Positions 1 through 12,422 of a stretch of DNA of 64,000 nt are shown here, in pieces. This stretch comes from Apium graveolens. Its lineage: Eukaryota; Streptophyta; Magnoliopsida; Apiales; Apiaceae. A program made the translations under genes and the position numbers. Numbering within the stretch: the stretch's first letter is position 1; the number at the start of each line of letters is the position of its first letter. The stretch lies in assembly GCF_009905375.1 (NCBI RefSeq), contig NC_133647.1:134783263-134847262 (forward strand), in the 5' to 3' direction. The notes beneath the pieces are model-generated. The model was not told where the DNA came from, searched no databases, and saw only the letters and a program-made list of their open reading frames with translations.

Positions 1-1289
1 AAGACTGATTCTCAATCATACTTAGAACATTTTTTATCTTAAGTCCTAATTGCCCTGAACAATTTCGACCATTACTGGTTCGATCCATACTTTCTCGTGG
101 TTTAACACGTGCCCCACTTGGCATCATTATAATTATGTCATATTTCCTTTATCAACATTTTTATTCTTGAGAATTTCGAATATTTCCTTTCTCCTTGTAA
201 AACCTCTAAGGTTATCGTTCAATCGTTCCTCCTGTATTCCCTATATACAGGGCATATCAAAATACCATTTACTAATACTAGAACCATTGTCTATATACTT
301 CTGAAAAATTTCTCCACTGATCCTTAAAGGTTATTATTACCTTAATCCTTTCCAATTCATACTGTCAAAACTCATACTATCCCTATTAAGGGTGAAATGC
401 CAACCTTTATGCATCCCCCCAGGATTCGTTTTAAGTTACCGATGTTCTATCCTTAATTCCACCTTTAAAAAGGTACAAGCATCCTTCCATGGATAAATAA
501 AGTCATATATCCCTGATAGGGGTATCTTATTCAATCATTCCCACCTCGATAGTCTATACCTAACTTCATAATAGCATCCTTATTCAAATTGAGGTCAATC
601 CATATGGCCTCCAAAAGATAACAATGGTCATCCGCTTTTCTTTCCTGATTTGGTAATGATAACATGGAGGTTCTGGAAGATATTGGTCATGTTCAACGTG
701 AACTTCTTCTTAATAATCCCTTATTTACTTTTGTTGTTTATCTCAACAGTCATCTCAATGTTGGGATACCTCTCATACCTGGCGTCTCCCTTCCTGGGTA
801 TCAAGCCACCGGTCTTACACTTCACATTCTTGAAGGTCACTTCCTTCATCCAATTTTCTTAATTTCTTACTTTCTTGTCTCCTCAGTCTATTCGCGTCTC
901 ATTATTTATCCTTCGAACTATCTCAAGGTTTCTTCGAATCCTCCCAACTTATAGGGGATAATATATATGTATCTCTTATGCCTTCAACCATCAATTTTAA
1001 CTCATGGTGGATCACCCTCATCCTGACGATTACATACTTTTCTATGTCTATTGCTACGAGTCTTTAGGGTTTCCTCATACCCAACTCCCTTATCATTCCT
1101 CAAACTCTATTGCCTTTATATTCCTTTCCACTTCAGTTTCTTTTTTTTTTCCTTTCTCTTATCATTATTTCATGAACCAACACCACATAAGCATTGATTT
1201 CAAACATCCCGTCATTCTGGATTCGTGTTCTCAGAACGAATCTTGATAACTTTTACAGCTTAGATTCATAATTCATCATACTCATCCAC
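1..1289. other. Unassigned, probably decayed retroelement interior
   Basis: Pyrimidine-rich, AT-rich sequence with no ORF that I recognise. It adjoins the G1 gag fragment and probably belongs to the G1 interior, but I could not align it to G4. Short ORFs here lack any recognisable motif and are not called as genes. Confidence 0.4.
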
Positions 1290-1720
1290 TTTTGTTCTAG
1301 CTCCAAAGCTTTTACACTATCTCCATAACCTTGGGAAGTACTTTCCTAAAACAATTGACTGAACTTAAATCAGTTTATTATAACCTCTGGCTCCGTGCCT
1401 TTCTTGGTCTTTCACCAGCGGGTGGCCTCTCTCTTAGGAGGGTAAGTGACAAAAACAGTCCTTTGTGGTTCGTCAATCATTTAGAATCTCAAATGATTCC
1501 TCTATTTCCTTTAGCCAGGCTCTTGCCTCGGCTGGGTCAGCTTGTTCCATGGAACTCTGAGAGCTTAGCGATTTAAAGGTCCTGAAAGAATTTCTCACCG
1601 TACTGTCTCCTCAGGGTGGTGGTTGGGGATAATAGTCTAAGTTCTCTTTAGACAGGTCCATGAATTGCCGTATAGGAGTACCGTCTCGGGTCTCCTTTCC
1701 TTACTCGACTTTCTGTTTCC
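1290..1720 (-). pseudogene. G1 gag fragment (chromovirus capsid region)
   Basis: The minus strand aligns by eye with the gag of G4 (about 56390-56760), including the stretch before the YFPRF-like motif and the Pro/Gly-rich stretch upstream of the conserved gag core. It has several frameshifts and small insertions, so no reading frame survives. Gag would assemble the particle that packages element RNA. It lies downstream of the RNase H/integrase fragment in element orientation, opposite to the normal order. Confidence 0.7.
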
Positions 1721-1799
1721 TTAGTATGAAATGTTTCAACCTTCTCCCATAATCGGGGTTATCTTATACATTAAAAACCTTGTTTTCCACTCTATTTTG

Positions 1800-2715
1800 T
1801 TATGGGTTCTTTCTTTCTTGATGGCAACCTCCCTGACTATCACATTCTGGGTTTGCCCTAAATCCTATTCCTCAAACTATGGCTCTCATCTAAGTTCTCA
1901 TCCTTAAGCTCTTGAACTTTCGGAACCCAAATTCTATAGGAATACCTCATTATTCCCTTATCATCTTTCCCGGTATTAATCTTTTATCTAATTGTTGGCT
2001 TTCTGCCTTCATTCATCACCTTTTTCTGGCACAATATGCTCTTTTCCAATAATTCGGTCTCTATTGCAATCTCAAACAGCTTTTCGGTACCGGCTCCGGT
2101 TACCTTCACTACTATTTCCAAAATCTCTTATAAACTCTCCCAAAGACATTATCATCTTGAGTCTCTCCTTTTTACTAAGGGCATCAGCCACCACATTGGC
2201 TTTCCCCGAATGATACAGAATCTCCCAATCATTATTCTTGATTAGCTCTAACTGCCTCCTCTGGCATATGTTGAGCTCTTTCTACGTGAAAATGTACTAG
2301 AGCACTTATGGCTTAGGTAATTCTCGCACTTCTATCCATACAAGTAGTGCCTCTAATCTTTAGGGTAAAACTATTGCCACGAGCCTAAGCTCATGGGCGG
2401 GGATATCGAATTTCATATTACCTTAATTATCTTGACATGTACGCGATTACCTTACCGTGCTGCATAAGCACGCACCCTAAGCCCTTGTGTGAAGCGTCAC
2501 TACTCTTCACAAAATCTCCTTTTCCATCCGGCAACGCCAGCATAGGGGCCATCACCAACCTCTGCTTCAGTTCTTAAAAGTTGTTCTCGCATTTCTCTGT
2601 CCATTCGAACTTCTCAGTCTTACGAGTAAGCCGCGTTAAAGGGGCTACTATCTTTACAAACTTGAACGAACCTCTGGTAGTGACCGGCCAATCCTACCTC
2701 TGGTAGTCGACCCAA
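1800..2715 (-). pseudogene. G1 pol fragment (end of RT, RNase H, start of integrase)
   Basis: The minus strand aligns with G4 from about 53530 to 54370. Recognisable blocks are the RT-RNase H connection (AGYYRRFV region), the RNase [11 protein letters not shown] and [13 protein letters not shown] regions, and the linker before the integrase zinc-binding region. Many indels and stops make it non-coding. At the right end the homology stops abruptly and ORF0-like sequence follows, so gag, protease and most of RT are missing from their usual place. Confidence 0.75.
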
Positions 2716-2965
2716 CCAGGGTCATCAATTCATCAGTGGTCCTTTATTCAATCCTGTCAGGATCCTCCATGGGATCCTCCTCAACAACTATCCCTTCTAG
2801 GACAACATCCTCAACCGCTAAATCCTCAATATCAACATCATCCGGTCCTGCATTAGGACACTCTATCGGATCCAAAATCCGATCTCCAATTAGTAATAAA
2901 ATATCCTCGCGATGTTGCTCCTCAACCTCAGGGTTCGGAGTCCCGCCACCATATACGATAACGAA
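2716..2965 (-). pseudogene. G1 ORF0 acidic-repeat remnant
   Basis: On the minus strand this stretch encodes Glu/Asp/Pro-rich repeats like those at the N-terminal part of ORF0 in G4 (57920-58100) and G2 (26970-27140). It sits in the same place, just inside the primer-binding site. The Coiled-coil and C-terminal parts of ORF0 are absent. It supports ORF0 as a standing part of this family and not a private insertion of G4. Confidence 0.6.
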
Positions 2966-3121
2966 CTACGCTCCTATCGCTACATTTATAAGGGTTCCCA
3001 TAAGGGTTTTAACTGTCAGTACTACGTTAGGTAGTCCGACTATGAACTTGGCAAGAGTTCTTATTATCTTAGTGAACTTATTATCTTAACGTCCCATCAT
3101 CTCTGAGGTTTATAACGCTTA

Positions 3122-3133
3122 GCTCTGATACCA
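3122..3133 (-). other. G1 primer-binding site (initiator Met tRNA)
   Basis: The minus strand reads TGGTATCAGAGC, the standard plant primer site complementary to the 3' end of initiator tRNA-Met. It lies 4 bases inside the LTR edge at 3138. Confidence 0.9.
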
Positions 3134-3137
3134 TTTC

Positions 3138-4973
3138 TGTAACACCCCCAGATCCGGGGTCGGGGATCCGGGTTGTCACGGTCTTTCTTTCCACAATATC
3201 ACTTCACTTAATTAATAATAAATAACCTCATACTGTGACCCCACACTAACACACACCACAACCTGTTATAGTCTCAGAGATGAAATTGAAATAAGTACAA
3301 GTCTTTGAATCCACAATTTAAAATTATTACAACCCAAAATGATTACTTGATAAATTTACAGTTAATTGCCATTATCTGCCACAAGTTATAATTATACATA
3401 ATTTGATTCTCAAAAGTAGATGGTCTGAACTACACTGGATCTACCTCTGCAGCTATAGCAGCTACAACATCATCGGGAAGACGCGGGGCGCTTCCCACGC
3501 GCTTGCGCTGGGTCTGCTGGAGTCTGGCCATCTCTCCTAACTGTTGTTGTGTGATGAAGAAATAAAGCAAGAGTGAGCCTTACAGCTCGCAAGATAATAT
3601 GTATAGTGATAACAATAATATAAGTATCTAAATGGATACTTGATAGCATCTCTATCATATGCAAGATAATTACTTACTAGATATAAGTAAAACAAGGAAT
3701 GAAGTTACCAATACTTCACCACACTTATATCATATATAAAGCTACTTGAACTGCCACCGTTCAAAGTATTATAGGTTTTAAGAAAACATCCCATAGATGA
3801 GACCACAAGTTAAGACTTGAATAGATTCAATCTTTGAAAGATTATTGAATGAAAAAGTTATGAGATACTTTATTTAGTCCCGATATATATATAACCACAT
3901 ATATATACCCCTTTCAACATTTCCTGAAACCTCTGTTATGTAAAGTATGAACAGAGTTTGAAACATCCAATGAATTTTGGAAAGGAAAAGAATTTTGGCA
4001 TAAACCCGATATCTTGCTGATCAGGCAAAGATACCAATAAGTAACCTTTTCTACTGTAGATGGATGAATTCCTCACCGGTCATCACCCTGGCCGCATTAG
4101 GACCTCGCGCTCGACCGTACCCCGGTCCCTCACGCGTTGATGGACTGCCACCCAGCCACTTACACAATAATAGACCGTACCCCGGCCTGTCGCTTATGCC
4201 GACTCAATGAGATGGGCTTACTTCACGAACGTTGGGCAAGTAATCAATTCATTTACCAAATCTGCAACCTCGTTGCGAATATAAAATACACCACAGAGCC
4301 GGATTCCCCAGGTTTTGAGCGAGTATTTAAATCCCCTTTAAAAGGAAGATCTTAAATATAAAAATGAGTTTTGGGATCCGCTCTGACTTTTAAAAATCAT
4401 TTTGAAGACTCGAAAACACTTTAAAGAGTGTTTGGAGTAAGGCTGATTTAATGAAGTAAATCAGTCCCCAGAATATTAGAAAATATCTGAATATTATTAA
4501 TTAAATAATATTCCCATAAAGAATAATATTTATAAAAATAATTGAAGTAGAAGTATTAAAATTTATACTTGAAACGAGTATTAAATAACCAAAGATATAC
4601 TTATATGAAAGTATTATCTTTATTTGAATAATCGAAAATAAGTTTGATTATTTACACCTTATTCTTTAATAAAATAAAGAATATATCTCAGCAAATAATC
4701 GGAGTCATAGATCCTCAAATGAATATTCAAATAATATTCAAAAAATAAAATAAGCTGAGTCATAATACCTCGAATGAATATTATAAATAATATTCATTAA
4801 ATAAAATAAAGGAGTCATACATCCTCAAATGAATATTCAAATAATATTCAATAAATAATATAAAAGAGTCATAAGTCCTCGAATGAATATTCAAATAATA
4901 TTCAATAATAAAATAAAGTTTAAAGTTATCGAATAAACCTTATTCGATTAATAGTTTGGAAAACTATAACCAT

Positions 4974-5007
<34 letters not shown>

Positions 5008-7102
5008 CCATATCCATATATACAAGATTACTCGGGATCCTCGACTCCCGGTTTTAGAAAATATTTTTACCTTTGGGTCCCTATACTAAGGGTATATGCA
5101 AGATACCGCTATCCTCTAGCATAGGTATTATCAACTGAACCAACAGATATATATTTCAAGAATATGAAACAGGCATGCATATATACCATATCACATGCTA
5201 CAATATATCGCAAGAATTTGCTAAATAACCAACATGCATCTATCGCAAGATAATGCATATACAAGTGTATACATCACAATAACAGTATAACGGATAGAAT
5301 ACTTGCCTGAGCGACTTGGGGGTGAGAAAGGCTCGGGACGAGTCTGATAACCTATAAACAACAAGTAAGTTGGAATTAAACCAAAATCACTTGTAAATCT
5401 ATGATTTAACTAACTTAGACTCTAATGCTAGTTTTGCGCTCACCGATTCGCTTAAGTCACTCGGGTACCCTCCGCTCCACCATTTTTAATAATTTAACCT
5501 TTACGAGTTTTAAAGCGATTCCTTCGCGAATGACTTACCAACTGCCTAACATACTTACCATAAATGTTTCATACATTAATTCACCCTTTTTGGTCTTTAA
5601 CCTACATTCCAAAGTAAGGCGAGGGAAAAAGTTTCGTCCGCGAAACGCCGTTACTTGAAACGGTCGTTTCTCCTAAACCGTAAATCGGAATCGGACGAAC
5701 TACATATCAAAACGAAGCTCGTAACATGAGCTATCTAAACATGGCAGTGGTCACAATCTAGCAGGGGGTCCTCGGGTCCTAATGCTATGCACAAAAACAG
5801 TCCAAAGAAAATCGGACGTTACGACGGCTATGTTTACGTGATTTCCAAATTTTAACCCATTCACAAACAACCCAAATCAACCTCAAATCCAACATACAAC
5901 CATCCTCCATCCTTATCACATCATAACCACCCCAACCAATTCAATTTAATCTTTCATACTTATGCTTAAACTTAACTTTAATCATTCTAAATTTTCTTTA
6001 AATCAAAACCACAAAATTACCATTCCATTACACTACCATTCCAAATCTCAAACTCTAAATCATAACAACAACTACAATATCAACCCACTACTCAAAATCA
6101 CCTTATAATATATATGAACCTAGGGTTTGGAAATGGTATACCTTCCTTGAAGTGGTGGGTGGAGCTAGGAAGCCTTAAGAAGCTTTGAGAAGCCTTAGGA
6201 AAGCTTGGATCTTCAAGAAAAACAAGAAAAAGTTCAAGTTAAAAACTTGAAAACACTATTCATTGTCTTCTTCTTTGATTAAATGAAGAAGTTAGAGAAA
6301 GAATTAATGGATTAAACTCATGATATAGCCATAACTAAGCATAAAGATGATTAGGGAATTTTCTTACCAATTTAGGATGCTTTGATCTTTGATTTTGAAA
6401 ATTCTATGCCTTGAAAATGTGTAAAAGCCGAGAGCAAAGTGAAGAACAAATGCCTTGGTTGTTTTTGATTTTTTGATGAAATGATTTTGCTAGCTTGGTT
6501 GGCTTGGTTTTTGTTTTTGATTTAGCAAATTACTACCTTGCCCTTGAATTTGTGTGGTTTTTATTCAACCACACCTCCTTCCTTCCCATGTCATGCTTAC
6601 CTCATCCTCATGATGTCATCCTTCCTTCCTTGTCTTCTTTCTATTGGTTGGATGACATCATTCCCATTAATCCCTTTGATTAACTTCCTAATCGTTTGCC
6701 TAATGACCGCTGATCTGTTATACGGTTCGCTTAACTTTCGCTTTCATTTATCGTTTGAAGGATCATACCCGGGATCTTATTACTTAGGTTCCCTTAACCT
6801 TTCTCAATATATTTTATTCCTTCTATGATCCTCTCTTATAATCCTTTAATTTAAATCCTTTTTATCCTGTTACCTTATACTCAATTCTCTCCGTATCTTG
6901 TGGATTTCCGGGAAAAATCAAAGTGTTCGGAATTGGATTCTGACGATCTTTACATACACTTATATACCACATAGAGTACTAATAATATCCCATAAGATCA
7001 ATAACAGAACCCCTACATAGCGTGGCATGAAAAGTTTTCTCGTTCAGCAAAAACACTATTCATAAGGGTTTCAAAAATTTCTCAAAAATTGGGGTTATTA
7101 CA
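3138..7102 (-). repeat. G1 5' LTR (3965 bp)
   Basis: Plus-strand ends are TGTAACACCCCC and GGGGTTATTACA, so in element sense the LTR starts TGTAATAACCCC and ends GGTGTTACA. It is closely similar to both G4 LTRs. It contains an AT-rich tandem array (4701-4918), a TA tract (about 4970-5008), and the candidate splice sites described for G4: donor GT at 6141-6140, acceptor AG at 3542-3541, a 29-codon mini-exon with ATG at 3531 and donor GT at 3444-3443. Confidence 0.92.
4701..4918. repeat. LTR tandem array, about 54-bp units, 4 copies
   Basis: Each unit begins GAGTCATA and contains GAATATTCAAATAATATTC, an imperfect palindrome, followed by an AT-rich tail. The same array occurs at the matching place in G3 and in both G4 LTRs with varying copy number. 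It lies inside candidate intron 2 of the leader. Confidence 0.85.
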
Positions 7103-9720
7103 GGAGTGGATGCACTTGAACAATCTTGCATTCCAAATTTCTTCAGCAAGTTTCTGGTGTACTTAGTTTGACAAATAAAAGTGCCTTCTTCATTCTGCTT
7201 GACTTGAAAGCCCAGAAAATAGCTAAGTTCCCCCATCATACTCATCTGATACCTTGACTACATCAGTTTGGAAAACTTCTTGCAAAGTCTGTCATTTGTA
7301 GACCCAAAAATGATATCATCAACATAAATCTGGACCAGAAGTAAGTCCTTTCCATGGTTGAGGTAGAACAATGTTTTGTCTATAGTCCCTCTGTTGAATC
7401 CACTTTCCAGAAGAAACTGAGCTAAAGTCTCATACCATGCCCCGAGAGCTTGCTTAAGTCCATAAAGTGCTTTATCAAGCCTGTAGACAAAATCTGGATG
7501 TTTGGAATCTACAAAGCCTGGAGGTTATTCAACATATACTTCCTCTTCCAATTCTCCATTGAGAAAAGCACTTTTCACATCCATTTGAAAGACAATAAAC
7601 TTCTTGTGAGCAACATAAGCCAAAAATATCCTTATGGCTTCTAATCTAGCAACCGGTGCAAATGTTTCATCATAATCAATTCCCTCATGTTGAGAATATC
7701 CTTTTGCAACCAGCCTTGCCTTATTCCTTGTAATTATGCCATCACTGTCAGTTTTGTTTCTGAATACCCACTTTGTACCGACAACAGATCTATTCTTTGG
7801 TCTTGGCACTAGGGTCCAGACTTTGTTTCTTTCAAATTCATTTAACTCTTCCTGCATTGCTTGCACCCAATCAACATCTTGAAGAGCTTCTTCCACTTTC
7901 TTTGGCTCAGTCTGAGAGAGAAAAGAATTGTAAAGACATTCGTTTGAAGTACCTGTTCTAGTTCTGACACCTGCATCAGGATTTCCAATTATCAAATCAG
8001 GTGTATGTGATTTAGTCCATTTCCTTGCAGATGGAAGGTTTTCTCTAGAACTGGATGCTCCCCCATGATCCATGCTGTCTTCATTTTCATTTTCTGATAC
8101 TCCCCCTGAAACTATGCTCTCTGAGTTGGATTCTTCAGAATTTAGATTTTTAGCACTATCAGAACTTGGCTTATCAGAACTTGACGAATCAGAACTTGAA
8201 GAGCCAGATGTATGTTCTGATGCTTCTTGAGATGTGGTAAGATCTTGAGTATGCTCCCCCTGCATAGGTGCATCTTTCTTTGGCGTAGTCACCACAGTTT
8301 CAATAACATCAGAGTTTAATCCATCAGAGTTTACAGTATCAGGACTTAGACTATCAGAATTTTCACTATCAGAATTTGAGTCTTCATTTTCAAATCTCAG
8401 CTGATCACGGTCAATAAAATCTTCAAGACCAGTAATCTTTTTGTCATCAAAAGAGACATTGATAGATTCCATGACCACTTTTGTTCTCAAATTATAGACT
8501 CTGAAGGCTTTTGTGGAAAGTGGATATCCAACAAATATTCCTTCATCAGCTTTTAGATCGAACTTGGATAGCTGTTTAGGATGAGTCTTGACAACAAAAC
8601 ACTTGCATCCAAATACATGAAAGTACTTCAGATTTGGCTTCTTTTTCTTCACCATCTCATATGGTGTTTTTCCTTGCTTGTTAATGAGTGTTGCATTTTG
8701 AGTAAAACAAGCAGTCTGCACAGCTTCAGCCCAGAAATAGGTTGGAAGCTTTGCTTCTTCAATCATTGTACGTGCAGCTTCAATGAGAGTTCTATTCTTC
8801 CTTTCAACAACTCCATTTTGCTGTGGAGTTCCAGGAGCAGAAAATTCCTGCTTAATTCCATGGTTTTTACAGAACTCTTCCATTATCAAATTCTTGAACT
8901 CAGTGCCATTATCGCTCCTTATTGTTTTCACAGAATCTTTGACCAATTTATCCAGATGTTTGACATGATCAATCAAGATAGATGCAGTTTCACTTTTTGC
9001 GTGCAAGAAATACACCCATGTGTATCTAGTGAACTTATCCACTATGACCAATGCATATTTCTTCTTTGCAATAGACATGACATTTACTGGACCAAATAGA
9101 TCAGCATGTAATAGATGATAAGGCTCAAGAATTGATGATTCAGTTTTGCTCTTGAATGAAGATTTTCTTTGTTTGGCCTTCTGACAAGAATCACAAAGGC
9201 CATCAGGAGCAAATACTGACTTTGGCAGTCCTCTCACAAGATCTTTCTTGACCAGCTCATTTATATTGTTGAAATTTAAATGAGAGAGTTTCTTGTGCCA
9301 ATTTCAGCTTTCTTCAATTGATGCTCTACTCATCAGACATATTGCAGAACCATCAGTACTTGTTGAAAGCTTAGCTTCATAAATGTTACCACGCCTGTAT
9401 CCTTTCAGAACAACCTTGCCATTAGATTTACTCACAACTTCACAGTGTTCTTCAAAGAAATCAACATGATAACCTCTGTCACAGATTTGACTTATACTCA
9501 GCATATTGTGTTTAAGTCCTTAGACCAGAGCTACTTCTTTAATGATGACATTCCCAAGATTGATATTGCCATATCCCAATGTTTTTCCAATGTTGCCATC
9601 TCCATAAGAAACACTTGGGTCAGCTTTCTCCACAAAGTCTGGTAGCAGGGCTTTATTTTCAGTCATATGTCCTGAACATCCACTGTCCAGAACTAGGATA
9701 TTTTTCCTGTTGCCCTGCAA
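7103..9720 (-). pseudogene. Copia A pol (protease, integrase, RT), truncated
   Basis: Minus-strand order: protease DSGCSGHM near 9665-9695; integrase zinc-binding region ending CDSCQKAKQ near 9180; integrase core with [14 protein letters not shown] and NGVVERKNR; a Ser/Asp-rich linker at about 8040-8400; RT from [10 protein letters not shown] (about 7760) to YVDDIIF (about 7309-7330). The RT is cut by the G1 LTR. Damage includes a Trp-to-stop change near 9303, a stop at 7525 where a Gln is expected, and a stop near 7256. Pol would process gag, copy the RNA and integrate the DNA; RNase H is outside the window. Confidence 0.9.
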
Positions 9721-9732
9721 TCACAAAGACCA

Positions 9733-11752
9733 TTAATTATTAGTTTTAAGGACCCAGACTTGCTTGGATCCTTTGGCCTTATCAAGTTTGTTAACATTTG
9801 CAGCGGATTTAGCATCAGAGTTTATGTTAACATTTTTCTTATCAGAACTTACACTATCAGACTTTGAATCAGAATTTACACTAGAAGGAACAATGGAAAC
9901 TTTCTTCAAAGAAGGTTTTATTTGATAATAATCATAGTACAAACTATGATATTCCTTACAAGTATAAATGGAATGCCATAAACTACCACAATGAAAACAA
10001 GGATTTTGTGGTTTATATCTAACAAACTGACTCTTAACTCCTGATTTTGAAGGTAACAGGTTTTAACTTTGGCTTTTGCTTAACAACAGGCTTAATTTCT
10101 ACAGTTCCTTTATCATTCTTATCCTCTCCATAACCTAAGCCCTCTTTCCAATTTTCACTACTTAGCAAATTTTGAGTTATTCTGCCAGAGTTAGTCCAAG
10201 ACCTGATTATCTCTCTTTCCTTTTCTAACTCAGTTTTTAGAGATTCATTCATTTTTAGCACTTCATCCCTAACATAAAGAGCATCATCTCTATCCTTCTG
10301 AGTTTAATGGAACATAACTAACTCTTTTTCTAAGAAATCATTTCTTTTCTTAAAAGCAAAATTTTCAGAAGTTAATCTTTCACATGTTAAAGTTTGATTT
10401 CTATAACTAACAAACATGGTTTTAAGATATCTTCTCAACTCATTAATATCATCAGTATGAAAAGCATAAGTAGTCTGAGGTACCTTTGTTTCAGCAGCTT
10501 CAAAACTGCTCTCAGCACTTTCTTTATCAGCATTTGCCATCAATGCATAGTTCTCCTCACTTTCAGAGTCTGAGGTGTCTGTCCAGCTTTTCTGCTTTGT
10601 GACAAGAGCCTTGCCTTTGTCACCCTTTACCTTCTTGCAATCAGGAGATATGTGGCCTTTCTCACCACAGTTATAGCATTTGACATTGGTATAATCTCCT
10701 CTATCAGACTTTCCTCCTCTGCCCTCAGATCTTCTGAAATTCTTCTTATCAGAACTTGTGCCTTTCCTGGAAAACTTCTTTCCCTTCCTGAACTTCCTGT
10801 ATGCAATCTTTGTAATCCCTTTCACCATAAGAGCACACAGCTTCATCATCTCCTCATTAGCATCAGTCTCAGGCAAGCTTTCAGAATCTGAGTCCTCATC
10901 ACTTTCAGAATTTGATGACTCAGTATCAGACTTTGTGAAAAGAGCTTTACCCTTGTCTTTCCTTGAGGTAGCTGCCTTGGGGGATTCTTCTTCAGCCTTA
11001 AGAGCAACTGTCCTTGACTTTCCTCCTTTCCTCTTGCTTCTTTGTTCCATCTCAAGTTCATGAGTCTTGAGCATTCCATAAATTTCATCAAGAGTTGTTT
11101 CATCAAGACTTTAGTTGTCTCTTATTGTTGTTACCTTCAAATCCCAACATTCAGGAAGAGCTAACAGGAATTTAAGGTTTGAATCTTCAAGATCATACTC
11201 CTTATTAACCAGTGACAGATCATTCAAGAGTTTGACAAATCTATCATATAAATCAGTCAATGACTCATTAGCCTTTGAGTCAAAGTGTTCATACTCTTGA
11301 GTGAGTATTGTCTTCCTGTTCTTCTTAATTGTATCAGTTCCCTGACACCTTGTTTCCAGAGCATCCCATATCTCCTTATCAGTCTTGCAGTTAATTACCC
11401 TGTTTGACATTACATTATCAATGGAACTATGCAGTAAGTGTCGTACCTTAGCATCCTTAGCAATTGATACGATATCTTCAGCAGTATAATCACTCTTCTG
11501 CTTTGGTACGGTCTTTGCTGCTTCACCTGCAACTGCAACAGCGAGCTTGGTTGGTTTGTGAGGTCCTTCCTTGATTCTATCAAGATATTCTGGATCTGTA
11601 GCTTCCAGAAACATGGTCATCCTCACCTTCCATATGGCATATTCAGATGGTCTCAGTATGGGAACTCTGATGGTTTCATACCGACTTTGAATTTATGTCT
11701 TTGGAGGTTCTTCAGTTTTGGTAGGCTTAATTGGAGTTTCTGTGTCAGACAT
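9733..11752 (-). pseudogene. Copia A gag (sirevirus type)
   Basis: The likely ATG is at 11752 (MSDTETPIKP). An in-frame TAA follows about 18 codons later, then the gag core runs on with YAIWKVRMTMFLEATDPEYL and MSNRVINCKTDKEIWDALE. A CCHC knuckle CYNCGEKGHISPDC lies near 10630-10680. Later come Lys/Glu-rich, probably coiled segments and a Cys/His motif before YYDYYQIKPSL near 9940. Stops at 11111, between 10261 and 10304, and at 10034 break the frame. The long gag with extra C-terminal zinc motifs fits sireviruses. It would form the particle and bind RNA. Confidence 0.85.
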
Positions 11753-11795
11753 AATTGTGTTTGGATCTTTAACTGTATGTGCGTTAACAGATAAT

Positions 11796-11806
11796 CTCTG
11801 ATACCA
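11796..11806 (-). other. Copia A primer-binding site
   Basis: The minus strand reads TGGTATCAGAG next to the LTR start at 11809, matching initiator tRNA-Met for 11 bases; the next bases (ATT) depart from the consensus C. Confidence 0.85.
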
Positions 11807-11808
11807 CT

Positions 11809-12422
11809 TGTTAGGTCACACACACTGTAGAGGGGGTGAATACAGTGTAAAATACAATCAAATCGAACTTTTAATATTTTAAGTAACAGAAAACAAACTT
11901 TATTGAAACAATAAACTCTGTTACAGTATGGAACTATTACCTCTCAGTGATGAACAAATATCACGAGAGCTGCTAAGGTTACAATGAATAATCTTTTCGA
12001 ATATGATAACACTTATAGTGTAAACCCTATGTCTGTGTTTATATACTACACAGTTACAAGATAATCGCTAATTGATATGAAATATAATTCTGTTTCCTAA
12101 AATATATCAATCAAATATCTTTTCTTCCAAGTATTCTATTCTTCATAGAATTCCTTCTTCATGCATATCTCTTCTTATGTTTATCTTGATCTTCTTTCCT
12201 TTAATCAGCTATTGTCCTTATCTGAACATCCTTCAGCACTTAAGTTCTGATATCCATCTTCTGATGATTATCTCCTGATAATATAAGTACTGATATCCTT
12301 AAGTCCTGACTTCCAGTATAAGTACTGATTCCTAGTTAAGTACTGATTTGTCCTGTTAAGTAAGATCTGAAAAAACTAAACATAAATCATATTAGCCATG
12401 ACATTATCAAATATATCTAACA
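11809..12422 (-). repeat. Copia A 5' LTR (614 bp)
   Basis: Plus-strand ends TGTTAG and CTAACA are perfect inverted repeats of each other. The inner half carries several copies of AAGTACTGAT or close variants (about 12242-12350). It is bounded by the primer site on the left and by copia C sequence on the right. Confidence 0.88.

Larger units (their letters stand above)
1..7102 (-). mobile_element. G1: decayed Ty3/gypsy chromovirus, 5' LTR plus rearranged interior
   Basis: The element reads on the minus strand: 5' LTR at the right, then primer site, an ORF0 remnant and pol/gag fragments running off the left edge. The LTR and several interior blocks match G4 closely by eye. The right end joins copia A inside an RT codon run (after the residues STP), so G1 inserted into A. 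The right-hand target-site copy would be GGAGT at 7103-7107; the left copy lies outside the window. Interior blocks are in the wrong order: gag lies downstream of the RNase H/integrase part. Confidence 0.85.
7103..12422 (-). mobile_element. Copia A: sirevirus-like element, 5' part
   Basis: Minus-strand Ty1/copia element with 5' LTR (11809-12422), initiator-Met primer site, gag, protease, integrase and the first part of RT. It is interrupted at 7102/7103 by G1; the rest of A would lie left of the window. A in turn interrupts copia C, whose third-ORF region resumes at 12423 (candidate target-site copy TACAT at 12423-12427). Copia order (integrase before RT) is clear. Several in-frame stops show that it is dead. 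Confidence 0.88.

Noticed and set aside
650..1246. Short overlapping plus-strand frames near the left edge as host genes
   Set aside because: No motif, low-complexity pyrimidine-rich coding, and adjoining element remnants on the other strand.
3122..3133. TGGTATCAGAGC matches as tRNA genes
   Set aside because: Only the 3' complement of initiator tRNA is present, always next to an LTR; no cloverleaf sequence surrounds it.
4701..4918. Regular direct repeats as a CRISPR-like array
   Set aside because: Eukaryotic LTR, contiguous units without distinct spacers.
8581..9099. 172-residue plus-strand frame opposite copia A integrase
   Set aside because: Shadow of the conserved integrase on the other strand; similar shadows occur opposite B and C.
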